DNA of 64,000 nt from NCBI GenBank assembly GCA_018296165.2, contig JACKQL020000114.1, positions 81,215 to 145,214 of the forward strand, given 5' to 3'. Shown one piece after another: positions 1-13,824 of the stretch. The DNA comes from Termitomyces sp. T153. Lineage: Eukaryota > Basidiomycota > Agaricomycetes > Agaricales > Lyophyllaceae. The notes under the pieces are model-generated. The model did not search any database, was not told the origin of the DNA, and saw nothing but the letters and a program-made list of their open reading frames with translations. Position 1 is the first letter of the stretch, and each line of letters opens with the position of its first letter. The position numbers were made by a program, and so were the translations under genes.

Positions 1-3000
1 ATCATATGCACCTCCCTGAATGTAATGTATTGAACTATACTAAGCTTTGAGGAATTGTGGATCACAGTAAATTAATGAGATTAAGAAATTTGGGTTCAGT
101 TGTGGTAACTTGTTTGGGCCATGGCAAAAGATTCAACCAAGCACTCAGTGACATGGCAAGCACAATAAATACTTTCAGATGGTTTAGGTTATGATAATAC
201 AATTCAAAGGGACAAATAGGCTTGAGTCTCAAAATAGGTGGTATGTCAAACAGATGGAGGAATTTAAAAGAACAAGGAAGTAAACTGAATGAATATGGCA
301 ACTTTGAACCATGCAAAATTTTAGTATCACATGGCATTTGATTACATTTTCAAGAACTCCTGTAAAGTCTCATTTGTAATAGGGTATCCCTTGTCCACAT
401 GTAAAGATACATGATGTTCACCCTGCTTCCAAACCACAGGCACATCACTGAGTAACACTGTAGAGGATACAGAACCAGTGGGGCTAGCCCACCATACAGC
501 CTTCTGACTTGCTTGGTGCCAAACAAAGATTTTTAGAAAAGGGAGACAAAGGTCTGTTGAGAAACAACTAGCAAAACTAATAAGAGTCACAGAAGTGGGT
601 AGTTTCTCTTAAGAAATACCTCTACATTACTTGCTATCAAGCATGGCACACCAATTGGTATTTACTATTCTTTGTGAACAAACTTTAATATTTTTCTTTA
701 CATATAGAGAGACAAACAAATGCTGCCCTCAGTCAACTTTATCTCCATTTGAGTAACTGAGGGTAAGCATCATTACTTACTTATTTCAATTAGACATGTA
801 CTGATTACCATGTAGACTTATTACTTGCATAACTCTACAGGTAATGAATACAGTTGACTGAGGACTTATTCCTTGCATGACTCTACAGGGTCCAAATTAG
901 ATACATCATTGGTCCAAGCACAAGATGGAGGAAGCCTAGTGCATAGAAGGAATTGTAGCAAGTCCTAAGAAATCCACCAGTGCTGGTGACCAAAACAGGA
1001 GGAATTTGATGTGCAGCCCATGCATTGTAGGTTAAGCTTGCACTAGCAACAGAGGCTGCAACTTGACTAAACCATTCAGTTGCAATGGCTGAAAAAAAGT
1101 CTTTCAAGGGTATAAAGGGGGATGGGAGGGGCATAAGACTAGCATAATCTGTCAAGCCAAGAGGCTCTTGTTCTGGAAGGGAGAACTGTTTCTTTGAGAG
1201 ATAACAGTTCTGCCACTACCTGGACCTTCCTGTGCATCCACTGGGAATAAAGGGGAGGGGGAAACAAAGTGGGCTGTTGGGCAATAGGGTGAGAATATAT
1301 TGCTCATATGGGTCAGTCAAGACCAAGTGTTTCTTGCAGAATCATAGTACATTTTTTGAGGATTGACTAGTCAAATTGCACTACTGAGATTTTGTGATTA
1401 GAAGGGCAGGTCCAATTGAGTGACTTTGGCTGTGCATGAGAGCAAGCTCTGTGATGCATTGAATGATATAATGCTCTCATTCAACAAGGTTGTTGAAAAG
1501 GGCTGCATATATGCACAAGTTACAAGTTGCTATGGTGTTTTGGAAGAGCAGATTGCCTGGTCCTACATACCCCTTCCAGCAGTCATTGACAAACAAGAAG
1601 TCATGTCCCTGTACATCACCTGATTGCTTGATGGATGAAAATCCTAGGGTCATGCACCCCACTTCAACTTCAATAGCCAGTGTCTGCAGGATTATGACAT
1701 CTTTGTTAGATGAAAGCTGAGGAATGCCTTGGTGGAGAGGGTGGTGGAAAGGCATGTGGTGGAAGTGAGGACTATGCAGAGGATCAAGGAAGGAGAAGAG
1801 TTTGACACACCAACAAAAACCAGAATGAACTACATGCAAGCAGTACAATGAGTTGAACACAAAGATGTGCCAGTGTGGAGAGCCAAGGACAAAACAAAGC
1901 ATATTCTATCTAATTGAAAATGTGGGGGGAGCAGAGAGAAGGAACAACTGAGAGCTAGTTGAGAATGCAAAGATAGCTAAGAAGTTGATGGGTATACAGG
2001 GCTTGGACAGCCCAAAGATGGAGTTTTTTTTTTTCTATGAATTTAGGAGAGTTGATTAATCAAATCAGTGGGGTGGCTGAATTGAATGGAATAGAATAGA
2101 ATAGGATACTTGAGTATATACATAAGGATTGGAATGTCCATGTCCATGTACATTCCTCTTCCATACATATCTATATCTAAAATCCATTTCCATTCCTCAT
2201 CCTTCTGTTTCCATCTGCTGCTGTGTCCATAACCCAAAAGCCCCTGGGCCAACCTACTCTCAGAACATAACCACTTGTTCATAATGAACAACTATAGATC
2301 ACCTTGAACTTATCCATATCTCTGTAAAGTAAACAACCACCAGTCTAATCTTGGCCCATGCCACAGCATTTAGCAGAGGAAAAAGTAGACGGAGAATTAA
2401 TAGCATGCTCTAAGATTCACTTTAACAAGCAAAAAAAAATATCTCCATATCATTCCCATCTTCTTGTCACTTGGACAGACCAAGACCAGAATAAGGACTT
2501 GATGACTGGTTGAAGACTATATATATATGAATAGATAGATAGATAACCATGTATAATAGGAAAATGTACTGCATATCAATAATAGGTGATAGACACATCT
2601 TTAATTACTCATCCTCTGAGGTCTATCATTCTTTTTATTATTGATTATTGATTAATTAATTCATAGACTTTGAGTTTTGATGATGACAGTCTTTTCCACA
2701 AAAACTCTGAGTTGAGGTCAAGATTAAGTCTGGCTAGATGGTGCTCAAGTAAAAAAAAAGAGAGAATCAAAAAAGTAATTCAGAGTCCTCAATGCCCAAA
2801 TTGAGAATATCCTTGGCCCTTCTCATTCTCATTCATTATTACAACCATCAGTAAAACACCAAAATGAACAACCTTTGTATGTCATCAGACTCAGTGTAAT
2901 GTAATCCCTCCCATAGATCCATAGATCCAAGAAATGGGATAGTGCTGTCAGATGTGCACATGTTGAATGATGAACAATGTGACTCAGGAAAAGGGTAACA

Positions 3001-3180
3001 GATAATATATGTATGCAGTTCAAGCTTTGATGATGCACTTTGCACAATGTATGCAGTTCAAGCTTTGATGATATGCTCTGCATTAATCCAAGAACTCTTT
3101 TTTTCACAGAATTTGCATTTTTTTATTCATGTCCATATTCATATGCATCCATCAAGACAAGACATACTCCATCCCTAGTA
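1..3180. other. CpG-poor, AT-rich stretch without a recognisable gene
   Basis: This stretch is AT-rich and almost free of CpG, like the transposon blocks at 19-39 kb and 60.5-64 kb. Short open frames occur on both strands, for example around 883-1155 on the minus strand and 1420-1900 on the plus strand. None shows a motif I recognise, and none stays open beyond about 140 codons. Simple repeats occur near 2515-2545 (AT and ATAG tracts). I infer decayed transposon DNA from the composition and cannot assign a family. Confidence 0.5.
3011..3072. repeat. Direct repeat, two copies of a 24-bp unit
   Basis: The 24-bp sequence starting GTATGCAGTTCAAGC occurs at 3011-3034 and again at 3049-3072, a period of 38 bp. 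It is a small local duplication at the edge of the CpG-poor block, with no sign of function. Confidence 0.7.
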
Positions 3181-4574
3181 CATTGATACTCCTCACCATG
3201 TCCGTGCTCTAACAAATCCAGAGATTGAGAATAGTCGTGCTAGGCTAGGCTAGGGTGTTAGGATTATGTGTGATTATGATTGTGATTGTGATTATGTATG
3301 ATTATGTATTCAAAAAAAAAAGGTTGGACAAGCAGTAAGTGGGATGGGATGGGCGCTGCTGTGCCGTGCGCATTGCTTGTGTGATGCGCATGATGGCGGC
3401 TCGGATTCGGATTTCGGATTCGGCATGACCCGATCCGACCGCCGCTCCAGATGACTGATCATCGTACGCATAATTGACCTGATTGACCTGATTGACCTGA
3501 CTGACTGAATTGAATCGAGTAATTGTATTGAATTGATTGGGATACTTACTTTGCTTTACTTTAGTCAAATTGGATTGGTTGGCATTTTTTCCGTACGTCT
3601 ACGTACGATATACGTATGTAATCATAATGATATCGTTGTTCCATTCCCGCTGCCATGGGCGTTTGCGGAGCCGTAGCCGTAGCCGCGCAGCCGCGGGCTC
3701 CTCCGCTTCGAGCTTCGAGTGTTGATGATGAAGATCGAGTGAGACGTGAGACGCACGCACGCACAGCACTCTGGGTACGCTGCCAAACCCGTGATTCACG
3801 ATTCGTCCATCGCGATGGCTGGCCTAAGTTAAGCTCGGGGTGTGGCTGTACGGAAGTGGGAAGTGGCCGTGCCGCGCGTGGGTGGGTGGGGTATATTAGG
3901 CAGAGGGCAGAGGGCAGAGAGGAGCGAGGAGTGATGATTGGTGATGGTGATGTTTGGAGAACAATGAGTGGGTGGGAAGTGTATGCATGATGGTTACGGT
4001 ATGGAGAGGACAATGTCAGTGTGAAAGCGAAGAAGTCGCGGGGCTGTTGTCGGTGTTGTTGTTGTTTTTGTTGTTATTGTATTGTGATGTCTGGGGAAGA
4101 AGGAATGTACTTGTGTGATGAGCATGCGTGGGAGTGGAGAATACAATGCAATGAAGGGAGAAGATGCTTTGAAGATTAATGAGACTGAATTGATTTTGAT
4201 GTCCGAGAGGGGAAAAGAAAACAGATCGTGACAGCCTGAGATGGGATCGTATACTTAGACTAAGATCGAGGGGGTCAGCTGATGCTGCGAGAGGTACTTT
4301 GTACATTTGGGGTGGGGGATGGAAATTTTTTAGTGGCGTGAAAGTAGCTGGGGGGACCGAGGACGGGTGATGGGCTGAAGAATCGAGACAGGGCGACAGG
4401 GAGCATCCATAAGCAGGACAAAGGCCAGGCCAGATCCAGATGGGGCACTGGATATGCTGTGTCTGAGCACGTGGACAAGGGTTTACATCAGCCCTAGCGG
4501 AATCGGATTCGGACATTGTTCTTGGACTTAAGAAGAGCTGCGAGCTGCGAGCATTCCATCCCGCCTCACTCGCC
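3181..4574. other. Intergenic DNA with simple repeats upstream of the Pro/Ala-rich gene
   Basis: CpG returns near 3190. The stretch holds TGATTA-like tracts (3255-3310), three copies of a 10-bp ATTGACCTG-type unit (about 3472-3506) and a TTG-rich tract (about 4045-4085). A 186-codon minus-strand frame at 4016-4576 has a low-complexity Asn/Ser-rich end and its ATG overlaps the ATG of the gene at 4575, so I read this as the promoter side of that gene. Confidence 0.45.
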
Positions 4575-5117
4575 ATGACGCACTACATCCGCACCATCCA
4601 CACCGACTTCACCGCCCGCGCCGCCGCCGCCCCGTCCGGCCCTGCCAAGTACCCGCCGGCGCTCCCCGGCTGGCCGTCGCCCCTCGCCGTCTCCTCGGGC
4701 GCCCAGCAGCCATCCTACGTCCGGCGCACCCGGCGCACCCCCGCCGTCTCGTACCGCCGGCCCGCCCCGCCGCCGCCGCCACGCACGGCCTACGCATGCG
4801 TCAAATTCGACCCCTTCGACGACCAGCCAGAGTGCGATCCCGTCCTCTACCGCACCAGCCCCCGCCTCACTCCCGCCTCACTCACCCTCTCCACCCCCGC
4901 CCCGCGCAAATATGCGCAGGCCCACGCCCCACTGCCTCCCCCCGCACCCGCACCCGCTCCCGCGCCCATCGACCCAAACGCACGCTCGAGACTCGTTGCT
5001 GGCATCCTGCTCAACCGCGTGCATGCCGTCGGCAGGCCAATGCGCAGGAGGAGCATCGATGGGCCGAGGGAGTACGTCAAGAGCGGGCTGTCCAGCGTCA
5101 TCTCCGTCGAGGCATAA
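4575..5117 (+). CDS. Pro/Ala-rich small protein of unknown function
   Basis: A single-exon frame of 180 codons in a GC-rich patch that stands out from its surroundings, with strong C preference at third codon positions. That bias supports real coding on this strand. The protein starts MTHYIRTIHTDFTARAAAAP and is rich in Pro, Ala and Arg. It contains a short Pro-Ala repeat (about residues 120-132) and a more ordinary, probably folded end (about residues 135-180, with RSRLVAGILLNRVHAVG). No signal peptide or membrane segment is seen. I do not recognise the family. The opposite-strand frame over 4609-4797 is Arg/Gly-rich and probably a shadow. Confidence 0.6.
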   Translation: MTHYIRTIHTDFTARAAAAPSGPAKYPPALPGWPSPLAVSSGAQQPSYVRRTRRTPAVSYRRPAPPPPPRTAYACVKFDPFDDQPECDPVLYRTSPRLTPASLTLSTPAPRKYAQAHAPLPPPAPAPAPAPIDPNARSRLVAGILLNRVHAVGRPMRRRSIDGPREYVKSGLSSVISVEA

Positions 5118-5699
5118 AAGTCTGCGAAAACTTGACGACCACCAACGCTCCTTCTTCTCCTCTATTTCTTGGGCATTTATTCCGCTATCTTATTCCAGCA
5201 CCAGTACCCACATCACACAGCACACATCACATACATACATATTTCCTGGCTTTCAACTAAAGATATTAAAGTACGAGGTATCCCTCATCGCAAATCGTGT
5301 ACAACTAGTAGTCTGTAATCGTATACGCAAATCATAGTTGTTGTTTTTGTTTTCTTCCCTCTTATCGTCTCGGACTCGGACTCGGAAAATCTCGTATCAC
5401 CCTCGTCCATATGTCAGCGGCAACCTTTCACCCCAAAACCCAAACCCTAAACGGAACCAACATCCGAAGATCCGGATAATCCGCATCTATATATGAATGA
5501 CGTCACCTCTCTAATTGCAAGAGATTTTCCCTTATCAAACCACAGCGCACCCGGGAACTCGGCAGATCAGGGCGCACCCCAGGGGCGCGCGGACGAACAA
5601 TTGAGGCTCATTTACATATTAAGGACGGGCGCCCGTCGCGGGCAACGGTCAGGGAGTGGCGGCCGGTGATTTATTGGCCGGCGAATTGACGGGCTCCCT

Positions 5700-5836
5700 G
5701 GCCTTGAAGCGTGTGTGAATTCGTGAGGAGCTCGAAAGCTTGTAGCCTTGAAGCCATGTGGAAAGCTTGAAAGCTTGTGACCTTGAAGCCATGTGTGAAT
5801 TTGTAGGGACTTCGAAAGCTTGAAAGCTTGAAGCTT
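5700..5836. repeat. Degenerate tandem repeat around GCCTTGAAGC / GAAAGCTTG
   Basis: About three imperfect units of roughly 45-60 bp carry GCCTTGAAGCCATGTG followed by GAAAGCTTG. The copies differ by small gaps. They lie in noncoding DNA after the Pro/Ala-rich gene. Confidence 0.6.
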
Positions 5837-6950
5837 TTGAGACGCGTAGATCATATCTAGGGTCTGAATGAGGTCCTGAGGTCTGGAGATCTGGGGACCC
5901 TCACCAAAATCAAATTGGAATCCAAGATCCAAGTCCGTGGCCATCCCTAGTACTCAGACTTGACTAACCACCCAACTTCTCACTTGAAACTAATACTTCC
6001 CGCTAATCAATCCAAGTACTGAACAGCTTATCCAAGGCCCATCTAGGATATATGGATGTTAAACAGAATCATGATCGTGTGTTGTACTGTCCTACATCCA
6101 AACCAAAACCACAAATCAAATGTGTAGGTAGGTAGGTACCCGGTGCGATGACTGGCCAGATCCCAATGACCGGACCTTTCACTAAAGTAACCGTGTACTA
6201 CATCCGAACCAAAACCACAAACTCAACTTGAATTCGAAAGGATATGGTAAGTATGTACCAACGATTGACAAAGACATAGACATATACGGACCGGACCTTC
6301 CATCCCTACGCCCCAGGCCCCCTCCCACAAAAAAAAAAATCTGTCCGATTTTGAAATTCATCAAATCGAACAGGACGAGCATTGCAGAGAGCTTGCGTTA
6401 TTTTCTGGATATGTATATATGTATGTAGTTGATGGAAATCGTGTATGAATGTATGGATGGATGTACGGGTATGGACGTATGGACGTACCCTAGACCCCAT
6501 AACTGGCTGGCTAGATAGATACATATAGAAAGCTGGATACACATAGAAATAAATCCGAGGGGGACCCACACATAGGTTTAATTATGGAACCGACCTGAAC
6601 GGGACTATGTAATTGGTAATTGGTATATACCAAGTATGCAGTATCGTATATATATATCAGCTGTTGCCAATAGTGCACGTCCCACGTCCTACTTCCTACC
6701 AAATAATATCCAAACATCGTTACATTCAATTCCGAGTCTGAACATGTGCATTACATGTAAGAACGGGCAGACGGGCAGATTATGAATCACCGCTGACGCA
6801 TATTGTAGACCCTCACAACTTGTTGAGCCCACAAACATCGCGATGACAGAGTGCGGGGAGGGAACCCACAAACGTCTTTGATCGAGGGCCAGAGGGGCCC
6901 GGATTCGATTGATTGATTTGATTGATTCGACTCGGAAGTCCCGCTGCTCT

Positions 6951-6979
6951 ACATACATACATACATACATACATACATG
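6951..6979. repeat. (ATAC)n microsatellite
   Basis: About seven ATAC units in a row. A related TATG-rich tract lies at about 7231-7266. Confidence 0.85.
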
Positions 6980-7800
6980 TACCATGAACCATGAACCATG
7001 CCATGATGTCTCAGTCAGGTCAGTGACTAAACTCACAAATTCAACCCCGCGTGGGCAGCGTAAGGAGCCACCGTATATGCACCACGAACTTCCAGAATTT
7101 GGAATTCCACAAGATTGGAATATTGGTCGCCGTTTGATGACCCGGAGGCAGCTGCATACATATGGACATATCATATCTGAGTAAATGCACACCGGATGAA
7201 ACATGAGACTAGACACCGGCCGTGGTTATGCGTATGTATGTATGGATTATGTATGTATGTATGTATTTCCAATTGAATCTTGTGGGTCCCTACATGCATA
7301 CTATGTACTTATGTAGTGTTGATCAATCGTGGCCGCCCGTTGAGCTTATCATAGTAACAACGTGTCCAAATAGTTTAATCCGCAACCCCCACCCCCACCG
7401 CCCTTACACGGACGGTGATCTATGAACTATCCGTTCATTAAATGCATATACTAGATGTGATTGTGCCTAAAGTACATGCATCGTACGTATCGAGTCGGTA
7501 TGCATGAGTCATTTCGAATGTGAAATGATGTTCTCGCGTATGTTATGCATGTTATGACGTGGATAAGATAAGATAAGTCTGAGTGAGGGGTAAGTACGTA
7601 TTGCGCAATTATATAGACTGCGATTGGGGTTGTCGAATGAGGCTCATAATGCCGCTGTCGAAAGCAGCATCAACATCAGCCGGCATCAAAAAGCTATGGG
7701 TTGCAGCCTTACGCCAAGGCCAAAGCCGAATCAATCATCGTCGTCAGTCAGGAGCACAATTGTAAATGCAGCCTCCCTCATGCATTCTAGACGAAATTTA

Positions 7801-8209
7801 ACGTTATTTCAAAGATCATCAGCCCACATAGTATGAGCTGTGAGGGGATCATGATATCATCATGGGGGCCAGAGCGGAACAAGACTCAGTTCATAAACGC
7901 GTTTCAAGCGCCAGACGGAACACCCCGACGTCCATACATGCAAATATTTTTCCTTCCCTCCAGTATGCCAACGTTATTTCAAAGATCATCAGCCCATATA
8001 GTATGAGCTGTGAGCTTTAACCCTTCCCTCCGGCTATGTATAATCAACGCCCATACATATCAGATCACGGTATGTACCAGGGATCATGATATCATCATGA
8101 GGCCAGAGCGGAACAGGACTCGGTTCATAAACGCGTTTCAAGCGCCAGACGGAACACCCCGGCCGAAATAACTCACTTCCATACATGCATATATTTTTCC
8201 TTCCCTCCA
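7801..8209. repeat. Tandem duplication of about 160 bp; second copy carries a 66-bp insertion
   Basis: Copy A (7801-7962) starts ACGTTATTTCAAAGATCATC and ends in TTTTTCCTTCCCTCCA. Copy B repeats the first 44 bp at 7971-8014, then has 66 bp with no counterpart in A (8015-8080), then repeats the rest at 8081-8209. The shared parts are about 95 percent identical by eye. Both copies contain the palindromic ATGATATCAT. Confidence 0.8.
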
Positions 8210-11200
8210 CTTCAGCACGGTCACTGCCATTCATGCCAACTAGAAACCCTGCACACGAAAAACAAAATCAAGATCAACAAGATCGATATCAAGCTTCTAT
8301 TTTTTGGTGCCGGGTCAAAACGATCATCGGCGCCTCGCTCACATACTGCTAGGGTAATATCGACATCGACGTCGGGGTCGATCAACACTGGAAGTTGCGA
8401 GGTACTTTAACCCGAGTCCGTGCTATGTGTGGATGTAACGCGGGGCTTGACCATGGGGTACCTGCCCTGAGACTGGCGCGGCCCGACGTAAATCTGCGGC
8501 AGTGTCCATCAGATGTCGATGAACATCAGGTAAGATTTTAAGCGTTTAGTGGTGGACCATGCATACATACCATGTAAGGGTTTCGTTGCGTTTTGGATCA
8601 TGAAATTACGAGTTGGGAATTATGAACTGCAAGAGTTCTCCGAATCATGAGTCATGATATAGATGCTATGAACGCGGATAGATGTCCTTCGAATCTTCGA
8701 ATCTCGAACCACGAATGGTAACCCCCAGGCCGAGATTTCAGTGCACGTGGCGCGTGGGTGGATATTGATTAGATACTGCGTGGGTGCTGCGAACACGGAA
8801 CACAGAGCATGCCGAACACCGGTGAATCACGAATGCCGTTGCGTCTATTTATTCAATTGCTGAACATTAGATGTCACGTTCTGCGTCGATCACGCAAAGT
8901 TCGAGAGACGACACAATGTATCATTTCATATGTTGCTTCCAAGCCATGATCTGGATTCAGATCCTCCCGCTTGACAGATTCGATAGCCTCGGAGATATGT
9001 GGAAATTAGCCAAGTAGGCATGTAGAAAGACACTGAGATGATCTACATGCACCAGCAGCGTGCGTCGCGGAGTAAAAAGTTGTTGGTAGTGCACACGAGG
9101 AAGCGGCGCTCACAAAATATCTATGAGCCTTGTAAGGCGGAAAGGATCCGGGTATGGTTTGTATTCCTTTGCCGTGTACAGTTGTGAAGAGGCCTGGTAC
9201 GTCACTGAAGGAGGCGCGTCATGACGTATAGGCATCGACCGAGATGAAAAGTACGATGCAATCTGCCTCGCGCTGCGCCGCGCCTATAGCTCGGTGGATC
9301 TGGGATCGGTCGAGGTAATGACCGCGATCTTCCCTCATGCCTAAAGCTAAAGTATGAAGCTTGGAAGATCTGGAGCAGTCTAGTACAAGTCTCGTGCCTG
9401 GATGAACGACTTGGACGTGCCTTACTAGAAAGCTGAAGTGTGGGTTGAGGTATGAACCTGATCATAAAAATTGTTGAATATTGAACGCTAGCAAGCGTGG
9501 GGGGTGTACTTATTTGTCAGAACGATGATGCGCTCTCTGACCACGGATCACTTATGAATGGCCCACTACACGTGTTCTGTTACGCATGTAAGGGTTCTCG
9601 ACGGCGGAGAATGCTCCGCGCAGGTCGGACGGACAATGCTAGCAACGTCATGGTATTGAATTGAAAACTGCAGCACGAGGCCATTCGGCGCGTTGCTAAT
9701 GCGTGAAAATGTCAAAATCTCAATGCCATCAATGTTACATAAAAACACGGAGGAAACATACTTGTGAAATGTGAATATTAATTCATTATGAGCAAAAATG
9801 CACAAGTAGTCAAACACATACTCCTTGTGAGAAGCGAGATTAGCGGATCCCTGACCGTCAGGGAGGAAACAAGAGTCCTCATGTCTTCATGTAACTCGAC
9901 AACAGTTGGCGATCTCCGAATCCTGGCCTCAGCCTGAGTGCCTGGGCTAGATGATCTCAACTGCTACCAATGGCCTCATCTACTTTTTGCTATCAAGGCT
10001 TGTGGCGTAGATTGCAAGAACAGAATCGGAAATCTGAGGCTTACAGTTTCATCTGGTTCTGCGCGGGACAAAACTCGCGACCTGGGTTTGTCCTTATGTA
10101 ATAGGTTGTCCGTGATTTTAGAAGTGCCGGTTGACCCCTGGCACCCGGAAGCTGTGGTCCTCACCAAAAGGGCGGCCAATGCATTCCTCCGTCAACGTTG
10201 TCTATACGTGAGTACTAATCTTTGGTCCATCCTACGCTGGTCTTACTCAAGCGAACGGGTGGGTAAAGGAGTTTTCTCGTCCACCTTCTCACACAGGTCA
10301 CATGCACACTTGTAGGGGTTCTACCGTTAGTAACGGGAATTTCCTTCACCAATAGTGCCTCAATGCACACTGTGTCTACCTCTCATACCCCTGAATAAGG
10401 ACAGGCTGAACTCTTATGTCCGACCACCGTGCTTCAGGCGCCGCTTTGCCACAACTTGACGCAAACTGTTACAACTTCAGGGGAATTTATCAGAGAGTCC
10501 CAGGGTTCTTGCACTGATTCAACGCTACTTTAAGTGAGGAACCTCGTAATTCAATCTGCGAGACATAGCAGAGGCTGAGAGTGGCACACATTGAGCCGGA
10601 AATAGGCGAAGAATACAGAAGGGGGAAATCGCTGTCATGACGTTTTCTCTGTTTCAAGACTTGTCGTGACGGCAAGGCACGCTTCCGTCCAGATGACCGT
10701 CTACACTGCATGTGCGTGACTAGTGCTCGGGCATCAGCACGCTGCGGTTGCTGGGGGTTACTGCGTATGCCGTTGAACACCGCATTATGAAACAAGAGAC
10801 TACCCATCATCAATCACGACCATCGACGTCAATTTTATACATCTGCCTCCGGACGCAATAAATCCAGGTTTTGTGTCATTCATGCGTCATTTAGGACCAA
10901 AGATAGGTCACCGTAGAGTCGACTGTTATACCAGACAAGTTGCCAACTTGATCGGAGAAATTTCTATGTGGTTTATAAAATACTGGACATCCTCCTCTGA
11001 TTCCTAGTCTTGTCTACTCCTTCATAACATTATCTTAGTCTTCACACTTTCTTTAAAAACATGTGTCGCAGACGCCAGTGAGTGATTCGTCGTTCTTCAT
11101 GACTGCGCAGATCTCACCACCCCCGGTCTCGTAGTGTCGCCCACAACTACACTCTATGCGGGCACATCATACAGCAGGTACGTGATCGTTCTTTATGGCC

Positions 11201-13824
11201 ATATCGACCATTGAACAACTGAATAGGCCGAAACCATTGTAGTGTGATGCATTGAGACCTACTCTTTGGGTACTGAAAATTTCCAGGTGGTCTGCTACAG
11301 CCGGTACTGTAAATTCAGTCCTAGCCACCCATCTGAGTGTCTATCCCCTCAATGCACTCGAACATGCGCGCAGTAGTCAGTCAAATTCTCTCTAATGACT
11401 GAATCCTCACGCCCTGATTTGGCATTTAGTCGAGGATGGCCTGAACAGTACTGCAAGTTTCACTCATCTATGCAACTTCGAGACATCACTAAAAAGACTG
11501 CTTATTGCCAGCCCTACGTATTGACACATTGTGTCCCAATTGTCTTGCGGACTATACGCACTCGAAGGACTTATATCGCGTTTAGCTGCCTGCCGACGTT
11601 TACTCCGTTTGACTTTTCTGCGGTGTGCTCGTAGAATATAAAATGAGAGTGATCGTATCTGCAATGGTGATGATTCATGATTTTACATCATGGATGCCAA
11701 TTTAATTTCGAGAGTAAGGCTTAGACATTAGCGTTGTTGTGTTACTATCTCCCTTTTTACCTACGACCAAGTACATCTTAAGGATACGCCACATTGGACT
11801 CCACAGGAATTGCCGTGAAACATTCACACGACCTGGCGGGTGTCATATGCAGTGGTGAAGGGGTACTTGGCCTTTGCCGGGATAGGAACGTAGGTGTGCT
11901 TCTGAAATTCAAGTGGTAGAAATCAAGTCGATTGTGTGGCAATCTGCAAGATACGCACGCGACAAGATCCTGAAAGTAAACGTGAAGTTCTAAAATTTGT
12001 CGGCGAATGTATGAAGATGATATGGTCATTGACTCTGTTCTTCAAGTTCATGCAGAGTTCCTCCTTAACCACGTTAGCGACCGGAACGCAATTCTGTAAC
12101 GGTTGCTTCAGCCTTCTTCAATTGCCAGTGGACGGTGAGATTGGAAAGAGTGAACTCGAAGTAATCAAGGAGAAAAACAAAAAAAACTAACTTATCATCA
12201 CCAGCTGAGTGTCGCCAACCAGTGAGGAGGAACTTTGTAAGTATATGCAACAATCGCCAAGCTGTTCCCGAGCTTATAGGTGGCTAGGAAATATGTACTA
12301 CATCATCAGGAGCGAGACACTATTGCATGGCGATGCAAACACATGGAAGAAGACGTGAATCTTAAGGCGTTGAAGTTTTTGTCCGGTCATGTCCCAATCT
12401 CCCCAGAGGATTTTTTTGTGATGCAAGACTCAAGAGAACACCAGAATGGACAATTCCAAGCTTCGTTCTAGTTTTGCCTACTCAGCTGGGGGACGGACGA
12501 TGAGCCATAAGCTTGGTGGCACAAAATACACGACCCGGTACCGGACTATAAGGAAAAAATGAAGTAGATACGGGATGATCTCCACTACCCTCGTCTTTCA
12601 CACTTCCGAGCAGTTGTATAACACACAGCTTGGGACCCACATGGTTCCCTTCAGATTCTTCTTCAAGATGCCCTGCGACAAACCCGTCCAGCGCGGCTCG
12701 TGAGACCTTAAGATTGGCAGGCCGCACCCCCAGGCGACCCACACTTCAAGCTTTCGGAAACCTAGCTATCTAATCTCAAGCTCGGAGACATACACCAGTA
12801 CCTCCCGCATCGACTAGCAAATCCGTCGGCTAGGAATTTCGCGAGCAATTATCTTCAATTATGAAGCACTGTTGACGCCATCCTCAGAATGCCGCAACGA
12901 GCCGTGCATCCCGCGAAGTACAAGGAGATGTGGCATGTTCAAGTTGAACACAAAGAAGTACCGGCGCTTGATCAGTCACCAGGGGTACCGAAGGAATGTA
13001 ATTAAAGCACGTTAGATGAGGATCCGAAGTCTTTCTAGTCAAGATGTGACATTAGTAATAGATCATTTGTTGAGAGCTGGAGCATATATAGGTTCAACCC
13101 TGGCTAAGAAAAAGTCCAAGAAGAAACACAAGTTCCGTCAACATACTCCTGAAGAGTAATGGATTTCCAAAGATTAAATAGCAACATTACAACCGGAACA
13201 GCACGGAATCCCCTAGTAAAAGGCGAGGGGATTGTCAGTTTGATGCTGCGGCTGTTGCCAACAAGGTTTTATCGAAGCCGACGAGCAGATAAAGGATTCT
13301 GCTTTTTGTTCAGCCTCCGGGTCGTGGCTGTGCACCATTTGAACAGCCGTTTCAACGTTTAAGTCTTAAAATTAAAAGCTTAATGCTTCTAAGTACCATG
13401 ACATGCCTATCGCGGTATTCAGCTCAGCAGAACATGCTCGGTCAAGACTGACGTTCCTAATCCCTATGAATTTGCTGAATCGGCTCTCCCTCGCTTTCAT
13501 GCTGCAAGCATGAGTACTTATAATAAACGAGTATAGTGGGAGTGGGACTCACGAGGACGACCAGTTCGCAAGTGGCTCGTTCAAAACGTCCGAGAACAGC
13601 TCCTTCGGTGGTCACGAGCCAGTTGCGGTGAATATATGAACGTCTGACCTACTTTTCGCATGGATACGCATGCTTGTATGTATGTGGATGCCTCACTAAT
13701 TCCTCAGCTACTGTAAGTAATGCTAAGTATCACAATCCGCTTCTGAATCTATACACACATCCATCACTAGTCTTGTGATCAGAATTTACTCCTTCAAGAA
13801 AAGACCACTCGGTTGAAATACCTG

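Larger units (their letters stand above)
5837..13824. other. 8-kb gene-poor region with many short repeats
   Basis: CpG frequency is normal, so this is not the same material as the transposon blocks. No long frame shows a recognisable motif. The longest plus-strand frame (9938-10315, 125 codons) and short frames near 11936-12190, 12280-12471 and 12482-12742 (minus) look partly protein-like but have no start or splice context that convinces me. ATAC/TATG microsatellites and a 0.4-kb duplication are listed separately. It may hold an unrecognised non-coding RNA or degraded genes. Confidence 0.45.

Noticed and set aside
4016..4576. 186-codon minus-strand frame next to the Pro/Ala-rich gene
   Set aside because: It has low-complexity Asn and Ser runs, no motif, and its ATG overlaps the better supported gene on the other strand.
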